Source: Smallanthus sonchifolius (lineage: Eukaryota > Streptophyta > Magnoliopsida > Asterales > Asteraceae). From it: 64,000 nt of DNA. Of the stretch, positions 46,541-57,410 are shown piece after piece. How positions within the stretch are numbered: the first letter of the stretch is position 1; every line of letters begins with the position of its first letter. The stretch is from positions 15,920,501 through 15,984,500 of the forward strand of contig CM042044.1 of the NCBI GenBank assembly GCA_023525975.1, written 5' to 3'. The notes beneath the pieces are model-generated. The model did no database searches. It saw only the letters and a list, made by a program, of their open reading frames with translations, and was not told where the DNA came from. A program made the position numbers and the translations under genes.

Positions 46541-49083
46541 TGTAACATCCCGGAATCTTGTAAGCCAGTGGTTCGGATCAGAGGTGACCCGAATCTCTTT
46601 TAAGCATGTGTGTTAACATAGATGGCGCGCGAATTTCCTTATGGATGGGTCGTAAAGAGTCCGGTTAACCAAGCTAAGTCTATTTTAAAATAGTAACGCA
46701 TGAGTACGGAACCATAGGGACCCGAATGTAAACCCGGGGGAGTTTAAATAAGAATATAATGGAAATCCCTAGGACATTTGGCCTAGGGGTGTTCAACGGC
46801 TGTAAGGGATACGCAAGAAGGAGGAGAGAGGCCGAGAAAGGTGGTTATGCGGGGGTTTCATGGCAACGACAAGCAGGAGGAAAGCTCCACTTCGACGAGG
46901 TGACTCTCATTCCTTTTCTCTTTTTGCTTACATATTATGTTTAGTAGAAAACCCGGTTAGGGTTTTGTTGGCATGGTTCGGCTATAGGGGATGACCACGG
47001 TGGAGGGGGAGGTCGACAGGTGGTGGTGGCTGAATGTGATGGAAGTGGTGGCGTGTGGTGGCGGCAACGGGAGGTCGGAGGCAGCGTACGACAGGCATGT
47101 GGCCAAGAAAGAAGGAGTAGGGAGAGAGAGTGAGTAGGGTGAAGGCGAGAATGGTTTCGAAGGTCGCTAGAGACGTGAACAACAACATGGGAGGTGCAGG
47201 TGACAACGAAACCCAGCTGTGGTGGTGTTCCACGGCAGCGGCGTTCTGGCGAGAGGCAGGGAAGCCGGTGAGGGTTTCTCACCACGGGGACGGTGATGGG
47301 AGGATGAGGACGATATGAGGCGGAGGAGCTCGACGATGGTGCATAGCGGGTGACTCCTCATAGCAGTGCACGGCAATGGCGATTCACGGAAGGGAGCAGG
47401 GAAGAGCTTGGGATCGGGTTATACCGGATTAGGATTTCTAAGAGGCATGTGTTGCATGCTAAGTTTGGACGTGCATGGGGCAAGGCTTCAGCTCGGGTAC
47501 GTGTGACCTACAAGACCAGTATGGCCTGATATATGATTACACATGCATGCGGGTTCCTCGCGGAGTCCATGATAACGTGGTTCGAGCAAGCACGTGGACT
47601 AGGGTTTTGGCAGGGTGAAGGGGATTGTGCGGAAGAGACGAGTATCGAAAATGTTTATGTTTAGGTGGATCCAACGTATGTTTAGGATATGTTTTGATCA
47701 TGTGTTCATACGTGTGACAGGTTTGGGTTTCGAGCGCGGACAAACGAGTTATAGAGCAAGGATCAACACTCGACATAACCGGTGAGTTTCTAATCCCCCT
47801 TTTTAAACCTTTTACTGTTTTTGGGCTATCGTACATACTTTCATGAGGTGTTAATATAATTAATCGTGTTAAGGGCTTCAGGTTCTAACCACATACGTTT
47901 GAGTATAAAATGATTATTAAGGAGTCGTAGGATCTATGGTATGTTCATAGAAATATGTGAGTTACGGGCTTGAGTTATTAATATGTGATGTCGTAAGGGT
48001 AGACCGAGGAGAGTCTGGCTTTAAGATAAAGGCTTATGATTTCATGTGGGGTGTATGTTTTCCTAGTGTCATGTGTGAGGTGCAGGTGTAGTTAACGAGT
48101 CAAGTAAATGATGTGTGATATTATGTGCTTTATATTTGTATGACGTGTTTGCATCATTGTCTGTACAACATGGAAAATGGGATTTGTGAAGGATGAAGTT
48201 CGTCGTAAGTCACTAAAGGTGACATTTATTTAACAGGTTAGTGATGAGCTCGGGGTGTGTTGAACGCCTTGACGAGGGTAAACCCGACGAGGGTGCAGTA
48301 ACGAGGTATGTGATTATGAGTATATTTATGAGGGGTTGAATTGCATGCAAACGTAGAGTTATATTTATTATGCATGTGGTGATATTTATGTGATGATATT
48401 GATGTGGTAACGTTAGTGTGAAGTATAGATGCTACTATTGCAATATGTAGAGTTAGACTGGCCATTGAGTCAGGATTTGTGGCGTGACGTGTATAAGTGT
48501 CGTGTCAGTTAACTGTGAGTACCTTGGTTAAGGTCGGGTGTGTTAATGTCTTGTGTTATCTAAGAGTCGAGTTAATTCTTGTTCTTGAGTATGAGTTATC
48601 AGTATAGTATGTTGAGTCTATGTCGAAGTGATGGTAAGGTTGTTATTATTATTATTGGTAGTACGGGCTGAGTCTCGGGTGATAAACGGTTATGGGATGT
48701 TGTGGGATGATAGGGGGCTAACTATTTGTTAATAAATCGTAAAAATAACTTAGAAGGACCGGAAGGTACTGAGTGGGATAAGCTAATGAATATGACGTGA
48801 TGGTTTTTGTTTAAATTAAACTATTAGAACTCACTCAGCGTAGCTGACTTTGTGTGTACGTTAGATTATTTGCAGGTAAGCATAGGGTTGACGTATCTTG
48901 GCTTAGAAGCGGCGTTACTCGGATTGGTGAGTAGGCATTTGTGAGGTAAACTTAATGACATTAAATAGTAATAAATGAGTTTTGAAAGACTTTCGCTATA
49001 GTTTGAGTTGCAATAAATGCGTTTTAAATGAAAATGACCCGTTATGAGAACCAACTGTAGGATGCCCGGGTTGGGGTCTTACA
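46541..49083 (+). repeat. 5' LTR of element F
   Basis: 2543 bp, TGTAACATCC to GTCTTACA. A TATA-like TTTAAATAAG (about 46743) is followed by the hairpin CCCTAGG/CCTAGGG (46767-46788). The CCCTGACGAGGG pair appears diverged at about 48268-48300. ORFs on both strands at 46940-47380 occur in both LTRs of F and are not supported as genes. Confidence 0.9.
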
Positions 49084-49086
49084 AGT

Positions 49087-49103
49087 TGGTATTAGAGCCT
49101 TGG
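49087..49103 (+). other. Primer-binding site of element F
   Basis: TGGTATTAGAGCCTTGG is the initiator-Met primer site with one C-to-T change relative to element A. Confidence 0.85.
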
Positions 49104-49740
49104 TTTAAGAGAAAATCGATGTTTTTGTAAAAAATAAAATACCTTAACTTAAACTAAAAATGGGACGAGGGTGAAACGAATGCCACTACGAGTAACCGCG
49201 AGCCAAGAGGTATGTCTTTTAAGTTGAGCAGTAATTATTATTTACCATTTGTGTAGTGTTACGATAGGTAAAGCGATTAATGTGAGTGAATGATTTATGG
49301 TTCAATGTGGGAACACGATGTGTGCTATGTGCTGTAGTAGTATGTAGAACTATGCGAATTTGTGTGGTACGATTAAGTGAGATTATGTGTGAAGTTAAGT
49401 AATGTGGAGGAGCATTAATTACGTTATATTAGATAGTTTTGTGTGTTGGCATGGTTGAATGAATTTGTGTGTAACCATATGTGGTGCGTAACTGTGATTA
49501 TTATGAGAACTTGATAAATTATTTTGTGGTTCTATATGAGTTGCGTGGGATGCATGTGCATCCGGTGAGCGTGAAGGTAGAAAGTTAGTGTGAGTATGAC
49601 GGGAAAGGTTTAGAATCCGAGCAGTGATGTGGATAACCAAATTGCATTTGATCACTGTGATTTGGCAGTGTATGATTACTCTCATATTCTGAATTTGTGC
49701 CAAATTAAGCACTCTAGCGTTCTATCTTGAGTAGGATTAG

Positions 49741-50121
49741 GTGGTAAAGACGAAGCATACGACATTGGTCAGGCGTGAAGCTCTTGCTAGGGGGAATGCA
49801 GAACGACCAGTCAATACGATGACAGCCGCGGGTGAAACTGCTAGGGAAATGGGAGTAGTGTTGGCGCTTCTCGTGCCAAGTGCGATTAGAACGTCGGTCG
49901 GCGACATACCGCGTGGAGCTATGGTTGGAGAGACGGGATGGAAAAGGAGAGCAGTGCCAGCTGTACATGATTTTCCCCCAAGGAGTGGACCTGGATGGTT
50001 GAGAGATCGAACACTTGCGTCAGTTATGAGGGCTTTATTTCAGGAGGACCCAGTGGATGACACGGGATATGACGAGGGGGAACTAGAGGATGACACTTCA
50101 GATGCACCTGATGTGGTATAG
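49741..50121 (+). CDS. Conserved mini-ORF of the A-family element (126 aa, start codon decayed)
   Basis: Homologue of 1824-2168. The frame begins GTG where the other copy has ATG, so this copy may not be translated from here. Shared core: NAERPV, EMGVVL-LLVPS, SVGDIP, WKRR-VPAV--FPP--GPGWLRDR and an acidic tail ending SDAPD. Indels relative to the other copy are 3 codons after NAERPV and 11 codons in the acidic tail. Function unknown. Confidence 0.4.
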   Translation: MVKTKHTTLVRREALARGNAERPVNTMTAAGETAREMGVVLALLVPSAIRTSVGDIPRGAMVGETGWKRRAVPAVHDFPPRSGPGWLRDRTLASVMRALFQEDPVDDTGYDEGELEDDTSDAPDVV

Positions 50122-52109
50122 TAGTGATTTTATAAGCAATGTGTGGAATGCTTGATTGCTTGAGGAGTAGTGTGTGTGGTAGTTGTCATGAGAGATTTTG
50201 AGGTGATTTGATGTTGTGACTGATTAAATATTTATGTGGAGTGATTCTCAAATTCAAATAGTGATTATTTGATTTTGACAATTATTGTAAGTCTTACCAC
50301 ATGATGATTCAAACAATATTAATGATAATTGCGTTATGACGGCGTATGAATGTGTTTACAATAGAGGAATATGTGCGGTGTAATGTGATTGTGTGATTGC
50401 ATTCTGAATAATGTGAGTTAGCAATAAATGTGATTTTTGTTATAATACTAGAGCATGGTTGATTAGATGGTGTGAGTAGACTTGTATAGACATGAAATTT
50501 GAATTTGGCCGTGTCAACGGTCGTATAATAGTATCACCTACATGTTAATGTGTAGGTGATGGTTTGAAGTGTAATGGGTGCGTTGCACCTTGTGTGAGTA
50601 TTCAGGACAGGGTCCTGTGGGGAAATTATAATTTATATATATTATGTGTGTAACTGATTAGAATGATGTCTTGTGTCTAGACAGAGTAATACGTTGCTCG
50701 GAATCATTGGTACGACCCATTGGGGTGAATAGAAGAAAGAGCTTAGGTGTGTGTGTCTGTTTTTATAAATGACAAAGTCGTATAGTAAATATGTTGAATT
50801 GCTCAGGTCTAGCTAGTTATGTGTGTGCTTTGTGCGAGTTAGAGAGATAAGATGCTACGTATATATACTTTGGACATGATAGGTTTTGTTATTATGACAT
50901 GACGTTATGTGTCCTTGTAGTACACGCTAGGTCGTGCATAGGACAGGTGACGGGATGCTCAGGCATAGTGTTTCTATCCTGAAAGTTCCTTAAGGTGGAT
51001 ACATCGAGGTAATACGCGTTGTTTTGGCGTCATTTGAGATGATCGGCGAGGTGCTCTTATGAGATACTTATAGTTATATCTCAAGGATGCGGAGCACAAA
51101 GCCAAGGGGTGCAGTGGTGAGAGTTAATGATGAAAGCGTTACGTGGACGCTTGGTCAGCGATAGTTGCGACGTAATCGAATTAACGAAATTGAAGATTCC
51201 AGCATGAGGTGAGGATTGTAACGAACGGATCTCCCTGAAACATACTCCGTATAGAGAGTTATGTCAAGGTGGGATACGAGAGGAGTGGAACGATGGAAGG
51301 ATAACTGCAAGAGTTCACTTGAGACTTGGAGAAGGAGATGCCTATGCTAGTACACATACGACCGAGTTAAAAGAGGCAAGCTCATATGGAGCGTCAAGTG
51401 AAGTGAATGCTTTGCTCCAGAGGCAAGCATGATGGCGACGTGTAGAATTTTGGAGAATCAACGAGGACCGATGATTTTGACTCTAGTCTTGAGGAGTATG
51501 AGCTTACTTAAGGGACGTATTGAACACGAAATAATAAGATAAAGGGGATGCTATGGTAGAAAAATCTGGTGGAGACCAGTGCAGCTTTGCACCAACTCCT
51601 AGGAGTCATCTAGGAGGGGTAAAGGTAATACCTTATAGGTAGGACAATGCGTTTGAGGTTGAGAAATCATTGTGGGACGGCGAACAAGGTATGACGCGAG
51701 CGGTATGACGACTTCACCTTAAGAAGAGCGACGGATGTTCCTATTTTGAAAGGCAACGAACCGTACTTCGGTATGGCCATCGGAATTATAAAAGTAATAA
51801 CATTTTGTGTGCCTTGAAACAACCATGAAACCCGATGAGTATGTAACAAATTGACAAGGTTGTGCCATAAGGGAAAGGGGTGCGTGAGATTTACAAGTCC
51901 AAAGATGGACGTGGACTATGAGTTGGACATTCTTTGAATGCCAACTGCGGAGGATTAAGGTTAATGCAAAATAACGAAATCAATCAGTGTAAATGTGAAT
52001 GTTAGACACTAAACGGAAAACGGTGCCTGAGTGAGTGGTGAAAGATAAGCGCGTTAGGCTGTGACGACACAGGATTCGAGGATGAGTCCTCTTTTAAAGA
52101 GGGTAGACT
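50122..52109. other. Non-coding internal region of element F and polypurine tract
   Basis: No ORF with recognisable features. It parallels the non-coding interior of element A and ends CTCTTTTAAAGAGGGTAGACT (about 52089-52109) in front of the LTR. Confidence 0.6.
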
Positions 52110-54480
52110 TGTAACATCCCGGAATCTTGTAAGCCAATGGTTCGGATCAGAGGTGACCCGAATCTATTTTAAGCATGTGTGTTAACATAGGAGGAGCGCG
52201 AATTTCCTTATGGATGGGTCGTAAAGAGTCCAGTTAACCGTGATAAGTCTATTTTAAAATAGTAACGCGCGAGTACGGAACCACAGGGACCCGAATGTAA
52301 ACCCGGGGGAGTTTAAATAAGAAATTTAACGGAAAACCCTAGGCCATTCGGCCTAGGGGTGCTAGACGGCTGCAAGGGATACGCAAGGGGGAGGAGAGAG
52401 GCTGAGCAAGGTGGTTGTGCGGGGGTTTCACGGCTACGACAAGTAGGAGGAAAGCTCCACATCGACGAGGTGAATCTCATTACTTTTCTCTTTTTGCTTA
52501 CACATTATGTTTAGTAGAAAACCCGGTTAGTGTTTTCTTGGCATGGTTCGGCTGTAGGGGATGACCACGGTGGAGGGGGATGTCGACAGGTGGTGGTGGA
52601 TGAATGTGATGGAAGTGGTGGCGTGCGGTGACGGCTACGAGAGGTCGGAGGCAGCTTACGGCAGGCCTATGGCCAAGAAAGAAGGAGTAGGGAGAGAGAG
52701 GGAGTGGGGTGAAGGCGAGAGTGGTTTCGAGGTCGCCAGAGACGTGAATAGCAGCATGGGAGGTGCAGGTGACAACGAAACCCGACTGTCGTGGTGCTCC
52801 ACTGCAGCGGCGTTCCGGCAAGAGGCAGGGAAGCCGGTGAGGGTTTCTTAACACGGCTAGGATGGTGATGGGAGGATGAGGATGATACGAGGAGGATGAG
52901 CTCGACAGTGGTGCATGGCAGGTGACTCCTTGTAGCAGTGCACGACAATGGCGGTTCGTGGTGGGGAGCAGGGAAGATCTTGGGGTCGGGTTATACCGGA
53001 TTAGGATTTCTAAGACGCATGTGTTGCATGCTAAGTTTGGACGTGCATGGGGAGAGGCTTCGGCTCGGGTATGTGTGACTTACGAGACCGGCATGGCCTG
53101 ATATATGATTACACATGCATGCGGGTTCCTCGCGGAGTCCATGATAACGCGGTTCGAGCAAGCACGTGGACTAGGGTTTTGGCAGGGTGAAGGGGATTGT
53201 ACGGAAGAGACGAGTATCGGAAATGTTTATGTTTAGGTGGATCCAACGTATGTTTAGGATATGTTTTGATCATGTGATCATACGTGTGACAAGGTTTTGG
53301 TTTCGAGCGCGGACAGACGAGTTACAGAGCAAGGATCAACATTCGACATAACCGGTGAGTTTTTAATCCCCCGGTTTAAACGTTTTATTGTTTTGGGGCT
53401 ATCGTACATACTTTCATGAGGTGTTAATATAATTAATCGTGTTAAGGGCTTCGGGTTCTAACCCCATACATTTGAGTATAAAATGATTATTAAGGAGTCG
53501 TAGGGTCTATGGTGTGTTTATAGAAATATGTTAGTTAAGGGCTTGAGTTATTAATATGTGATGTGATAAGGGTAGATCGGGGAGAATCGGGCTTTAAGCT
53601 AAAGGCTTATGATTTCATGTGGGGTATATGTTGTCCTAGTGTCATGTGCGAGGTGCAGGTGTAGTCAACGAGTCAAGTAAATGATGTGTGATATTATGTG
53701 CTTTATATTTGTATGACGTGTTTGCATCATTGTCTGTACGACATGGCAAACGGGATTTGTGAAGGATGAAGTTCGTCGGGAATTCACCAACGGTGAAATT
53801 TATTTAACAGGTTAGTGATGAGCTCGGGGTGTGTTAACGCCCTGGCGAGGGTAACCCTGACGAGGGTGCAGTGATGAGGTATGTGATTTTGAGTATATTT
53901 ATGAGGAGTTAAATTGCATGCAAACCTAAAGTTATAATTATTATGCATGTGGTGATATTTATGTGATGATATTGATGTGGTAACGTTAGTGTGAAGTATA
54001 AATGCTACTATTGCAATATGTAGAGTTAGACTAACCATTGAGTCAGTATTTGTGACGTGACGTGTATAAGTGTCGTGTCAGTTAACTGTGAGCGCCTTGG
54101 TTAAGGCCGGACGTGTTAATGTCTAGGGTATGTTGTGTTATCTAAGAGTCGAGTTAATGCTGGTTCTTGAGTTTGAGTTATCAGTATAGTATGTTGGGTA
54201 TATGTCGAAGTGATGGTATGGTTGTTATTATTATTATTGGTAGTACGGGCTGAGTCTCGGGTGGTAAACGGTTATGTGATGTTGTGGGATGACAGGGGGT
54301 TAACTATTTGTTAATAAATCGTAAGAATAATTTAGAAGGACCGGAGGGTCCTGAGTGGGATAAACTAATGAATATGACGTGATGGTTTTTGTTTAAATTA
54401 AACTATTAGAACTCACTCAGCGTAGCTGACTTTGTGTGTACGTTAGATTGTTTGCAAGTAAGCGTAGGGTTGACGTATAT
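52110..54480 (+). repeat. 3' LTR of element F, truncated at the element C insertion
   Basis: It aligns with the 5' LTR to 54480, which corresponds to about 48895 there. It contains the perfect hairpin CCCTAGGCC-ATTC-GGCCTAGGG (52337-52358) downstream of TTTAAATAAG. Confidence 0.9.
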
Positions 54481-55231
54481 TGTAATATCCAGGATTTTTC
54501 CGATGTATTTTTCCCTAAACCTTTACACGTATTTTCAATTCAAAACTTGAAATTCTATTAAAAACTATTTTCTTAAATAAATAGTTATTAATTTAATTGA
54601 GATAAGTTACAAGGAAAAACAGGTTACACTTGTACATATATATATATATATATGTATGTATATATATGTGTGTTTTATAAATAAAATACCATCTAAATTC
54701 CTTGCAAGTTTATAATTATATAAATGATTTATAAAACTATTTCATAAAATACTTAAACTTGAAAATCATAAATCTTAGAAATATTTTTATAGAATTATAA
54801 AATAGTAAAAAAATATAAAGCTTATGGAAACATAGTTGGAATTTATAAAAAAATAAAACATATTCATAAAAAGGCTAGGGACTATTCTGTCATTATCGAA
54901 ACTTCCTTTTTTAAACTAAACTTCTATTTTAAACATAAAATGAAAACAACTTGAAACTACAGGGGCCTGTTCTGCCTCAGACCCAAACCCCCGAACCCAG
55001 AATCGGTCATGGGTTCGAGTCCCGCAACCCCTTGTTTTTCAGCTCCATTATCCAAAAAACGCATCTCCGGTCAGGTTTGATGAACCTCGATCTCCTATAC
55101 CCGCGTGCGACCGAAACCCAATACATCCCGATAACCAATTTCGACTTTAATGGCCGCGTGAGGCTCGAGTGAGAAGCCGTCGGCCCAACCACCACCCGGA
55201 ACCCGTTCACACAATAAATGTTAGAAATTGG

Positions 55232-55239
55232 CTATAAAA
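55232..55239 (+). promoter_or_regulatory. TATA box of element C 5' LTR
   Basis: CTATAAAAAT in the context GGCTATAAAAATCG is a consensus plant TATA box. The copy in the 3' LTR is at about 62121-62130 and unchanged. Confidence 0.7.
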
Positions 55240-55557
55240 ATCGATTTGAATCTTCAGTAACATCACACCTCAACTTCCTTCACTCTCATTTTCTCCGATT
55301 AACACCGGCATTTGACCGATTGAAGCTGCGACAACCGACGACAAGACCCAACTCGTTCTCACTCGTTCCTTCATCAAATCAGGTAATTCGTGTATCCACA
55401 TGCGTCGTTTTTACCCAAGGATCGAAAGCCCTCTGTCCATTTACAATGACAAAGGCGAATTCGATGTGTATTTGGGGATCGAAAATCTAGGGTTCATATG
55501 GGAAATAGGGAACGATTAGAGATCTTGCTTAAACTTATTCTTTCGGGTATAATAACC

Positions 55558-55640
55558 AGCGAGCCCCGTAGCCGGGATGGTTAAGTTCTGTGTGTGTGTG
55601 TAACCCGGAGAGGTCTTGGGTTCGATCCGGCTAAACCAAT
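55558..55640 (+). other. tRNA-like segment in element C LTR
   Basis: The segment reads TAGCCGGGATGGTTAAG (A-box and D-arm like) and, about 50 bases on, GGGTTCGATCCGG with GTTCGATCC fitting the B-box consensus. The T-stem does not pair well and there is no anticodon arm, so it is not a functional tRNA gene. A second B-box-like segment, GGGTTCGAGTCCCGC, lies at 55011-55025. Both recur in the 3' LTR (about 61900-61915 and 62448-62530). Confidence 0.4.
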
Positions 55641-57393
55641 TTTTCGCCCTTTTTATTCTTTTTAGCCTTTTAATCAGTTTTTAATACTTTTAATAATTTT
55701 CATAAACATTCTAATACTTGTATAAACTTAAATTGGATTTTTATTTACACTTTTATATTCCCGAACCATTTTAATTAATTTAAACTTAGTTAAAACTTAT
55801 AATATTTAATACTTAAAAACAATTTTAAATACATAAAAACTATAGAAATGCTTCTAAACTTTTATAAAAGTTATATCTACACCGAAACTATATATATAAA
55901 TTAGTAAACTTAATTTAGTATTTGATTTTAAAATTTAAAAGATTTAATAAGAAACTTTAAACCTTTGTAAACTTGTACACTTTAAAGACTTATAAATTAA
56001 AATATAAAACTTTATAAGAAATGCTATTTGAGATTTTATTAAACTTATAACTATACTTAAACTTATGAAAATATTTTGTTACATTATTTTTAACTACAAG
56101 TAAATTCAATCAATACTAATTACTTGGATACTTTAATCATAAATGATAAATGGTTTATAGTTATTATTTCCAATTAAATAATTATTTATCCTTGATAAAT
56201 ATTTTATTCTCGAAATAATAGTTATTAACCCGTAACCACTATTTAGTCTTTAAAAAGATTATTATTAACCTTTGAATATTATTTAACCGCTAGATAATTA
56301 TTATCCTTTGATAATTAATTATCCTTTAAATAATTATTATATCATTAATAAATATCTAGTCTTACACTTAGTTTATTTATAAATACCTAGAAAACTTTAT
56401 TACTTATCTTTGTGAGACTTTTTAATAATTGTTCTAAACAAATAAACTTATTACACTTTGACGTCATTCATTCAAAACTTTTGTTTTAAACTTATTTTAA
56501 ACTTTATAAACGCAATCAATCACATCCCATATTTGGAACCCTAGTCAAATCTTGAAATCCTAGATCCTTTGTCTTAGACTTTTTGCTTAAAACTTTAGAC
56601 TTATATTCTTAGCCTTATTGTGAGGATATTCCCCCTCAAAGTCTTGCAAATACTTATCCGTGTCGGATACTCCTCATCGATCCAAGTTAGTATACTTAGC
56701 CCCTTTTCCTTTCTATACTTTTGGGGTGAAACATGTTCAAAACTTTAAACTTATACAATTCTTGTACAACTATGACTAGATGCTTATTCTTATGTTAAAC
56801 TTGAGACTTGTATGCTTAGATTAAACTTAAAACTAGCACATTCATTACTTTGATCAAGCCTATAGTAACAATGATAGATCTATTGCATTTGACCAATCCA
56901 CCTTGATTGATTGACCCTTCGGGGGGAGCCCTTGGTGATTGTTACTGAATTAAACTTTAAACTTGAGACTTGAGACTTATAAGGGTAACCTGCGGGTTAT
57001 GCCTAAACTTGGTTGGAGGGTTGAAGTGCACAATGTTTAAGATACTTGTTCTCATACTTACATTATAGAATGCATATATCATAGTGAATTGTAAATTCTT
57101 CTCAAATACTTGTTAAACTGTGTCAAAACCTTTGTATCTCACCAACTATTTTGTAGTTGACAGATTCTTTCACATGTTTCAGGTTCTACATCATGAGGCT
57201 TATTTGTGAGCACATAGGATGCTTTGTACCTAGACTACTTATAAATTAAACGTTGTATTCTTGTTATGTTCCTTGTATTGAATCTTAAATTATTATTTAA
57301 TGAAATATCGAAACTTTAATAGTCAACCTTGTGCTATTGAACAACCGCGTCCGCCCCGACGTATAATCCGCCGTCGGTTGGGGTGTGACAGAT

Positions 57394-57410
57394 TGGTATC
57401 AGAGCATTGG
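57394..57410 (+). other. Primer-binding site of element C
   Basis: TGGTATCAGAGCATTGG follows the LTR end by three bases and matches the initiator-Met tRNA complement. Confidence 0.9.

Larger units (their letters stand above)
46541..54480 (+). mobile_element. Element F: second A-family non-autonomous LTR element
   Basis: The 5' LTR is 46541-49083, the internal region 49084-52109 (3026 bp) and the 3' LTR starts at 52110. At 54480 it is interrupted by element C, so its last 190 bases or so and the right target duplication lie beyond the window. The left duplication would be CTCAT (46536-46540). The internal region has the mini-ORF at 49741-50121 and no gag-pol. Structure, size and boundaries match element A. 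Confidence 0.9.
54481..57390 (+). repeat. 5' LTR of element C
   Basis: It contains a strong TATA box (55232-55239), two tRNA-like segments (around 55005-55030 and 55558-55640), a short TA microsatellite (54638-54660) and a long AT-rich second half. The ORF 54951-55172 recurs in the other LTR by copying and is not supported as a gene. Confidence 0.92.

Noticed and set aside
46941..47285. Pro/His-rich ORFs on both strands of the F LTRs (also 52498-52948)
   Set aside because: They arise from GGTGG/CCACC-rich LTR sequence. Indels between the two LTR copies change frame and length, and no protein motif is recognisable.
54951..55172. 73-codon ORF duplicated at 61840-62061
   Set aside because: The two copies are identical or nearly so because they are the two LTRs of one young element, not because of coding constraint. 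It spans the tRNA-like segment and the region before the TATA box.
55558..55640. Functional tRNA gene
   Set aside because: There is no anticodon arm, the acceptor and T-stems do not pair, and a GT repeat occupies the middle. Only box-like motifs remain.
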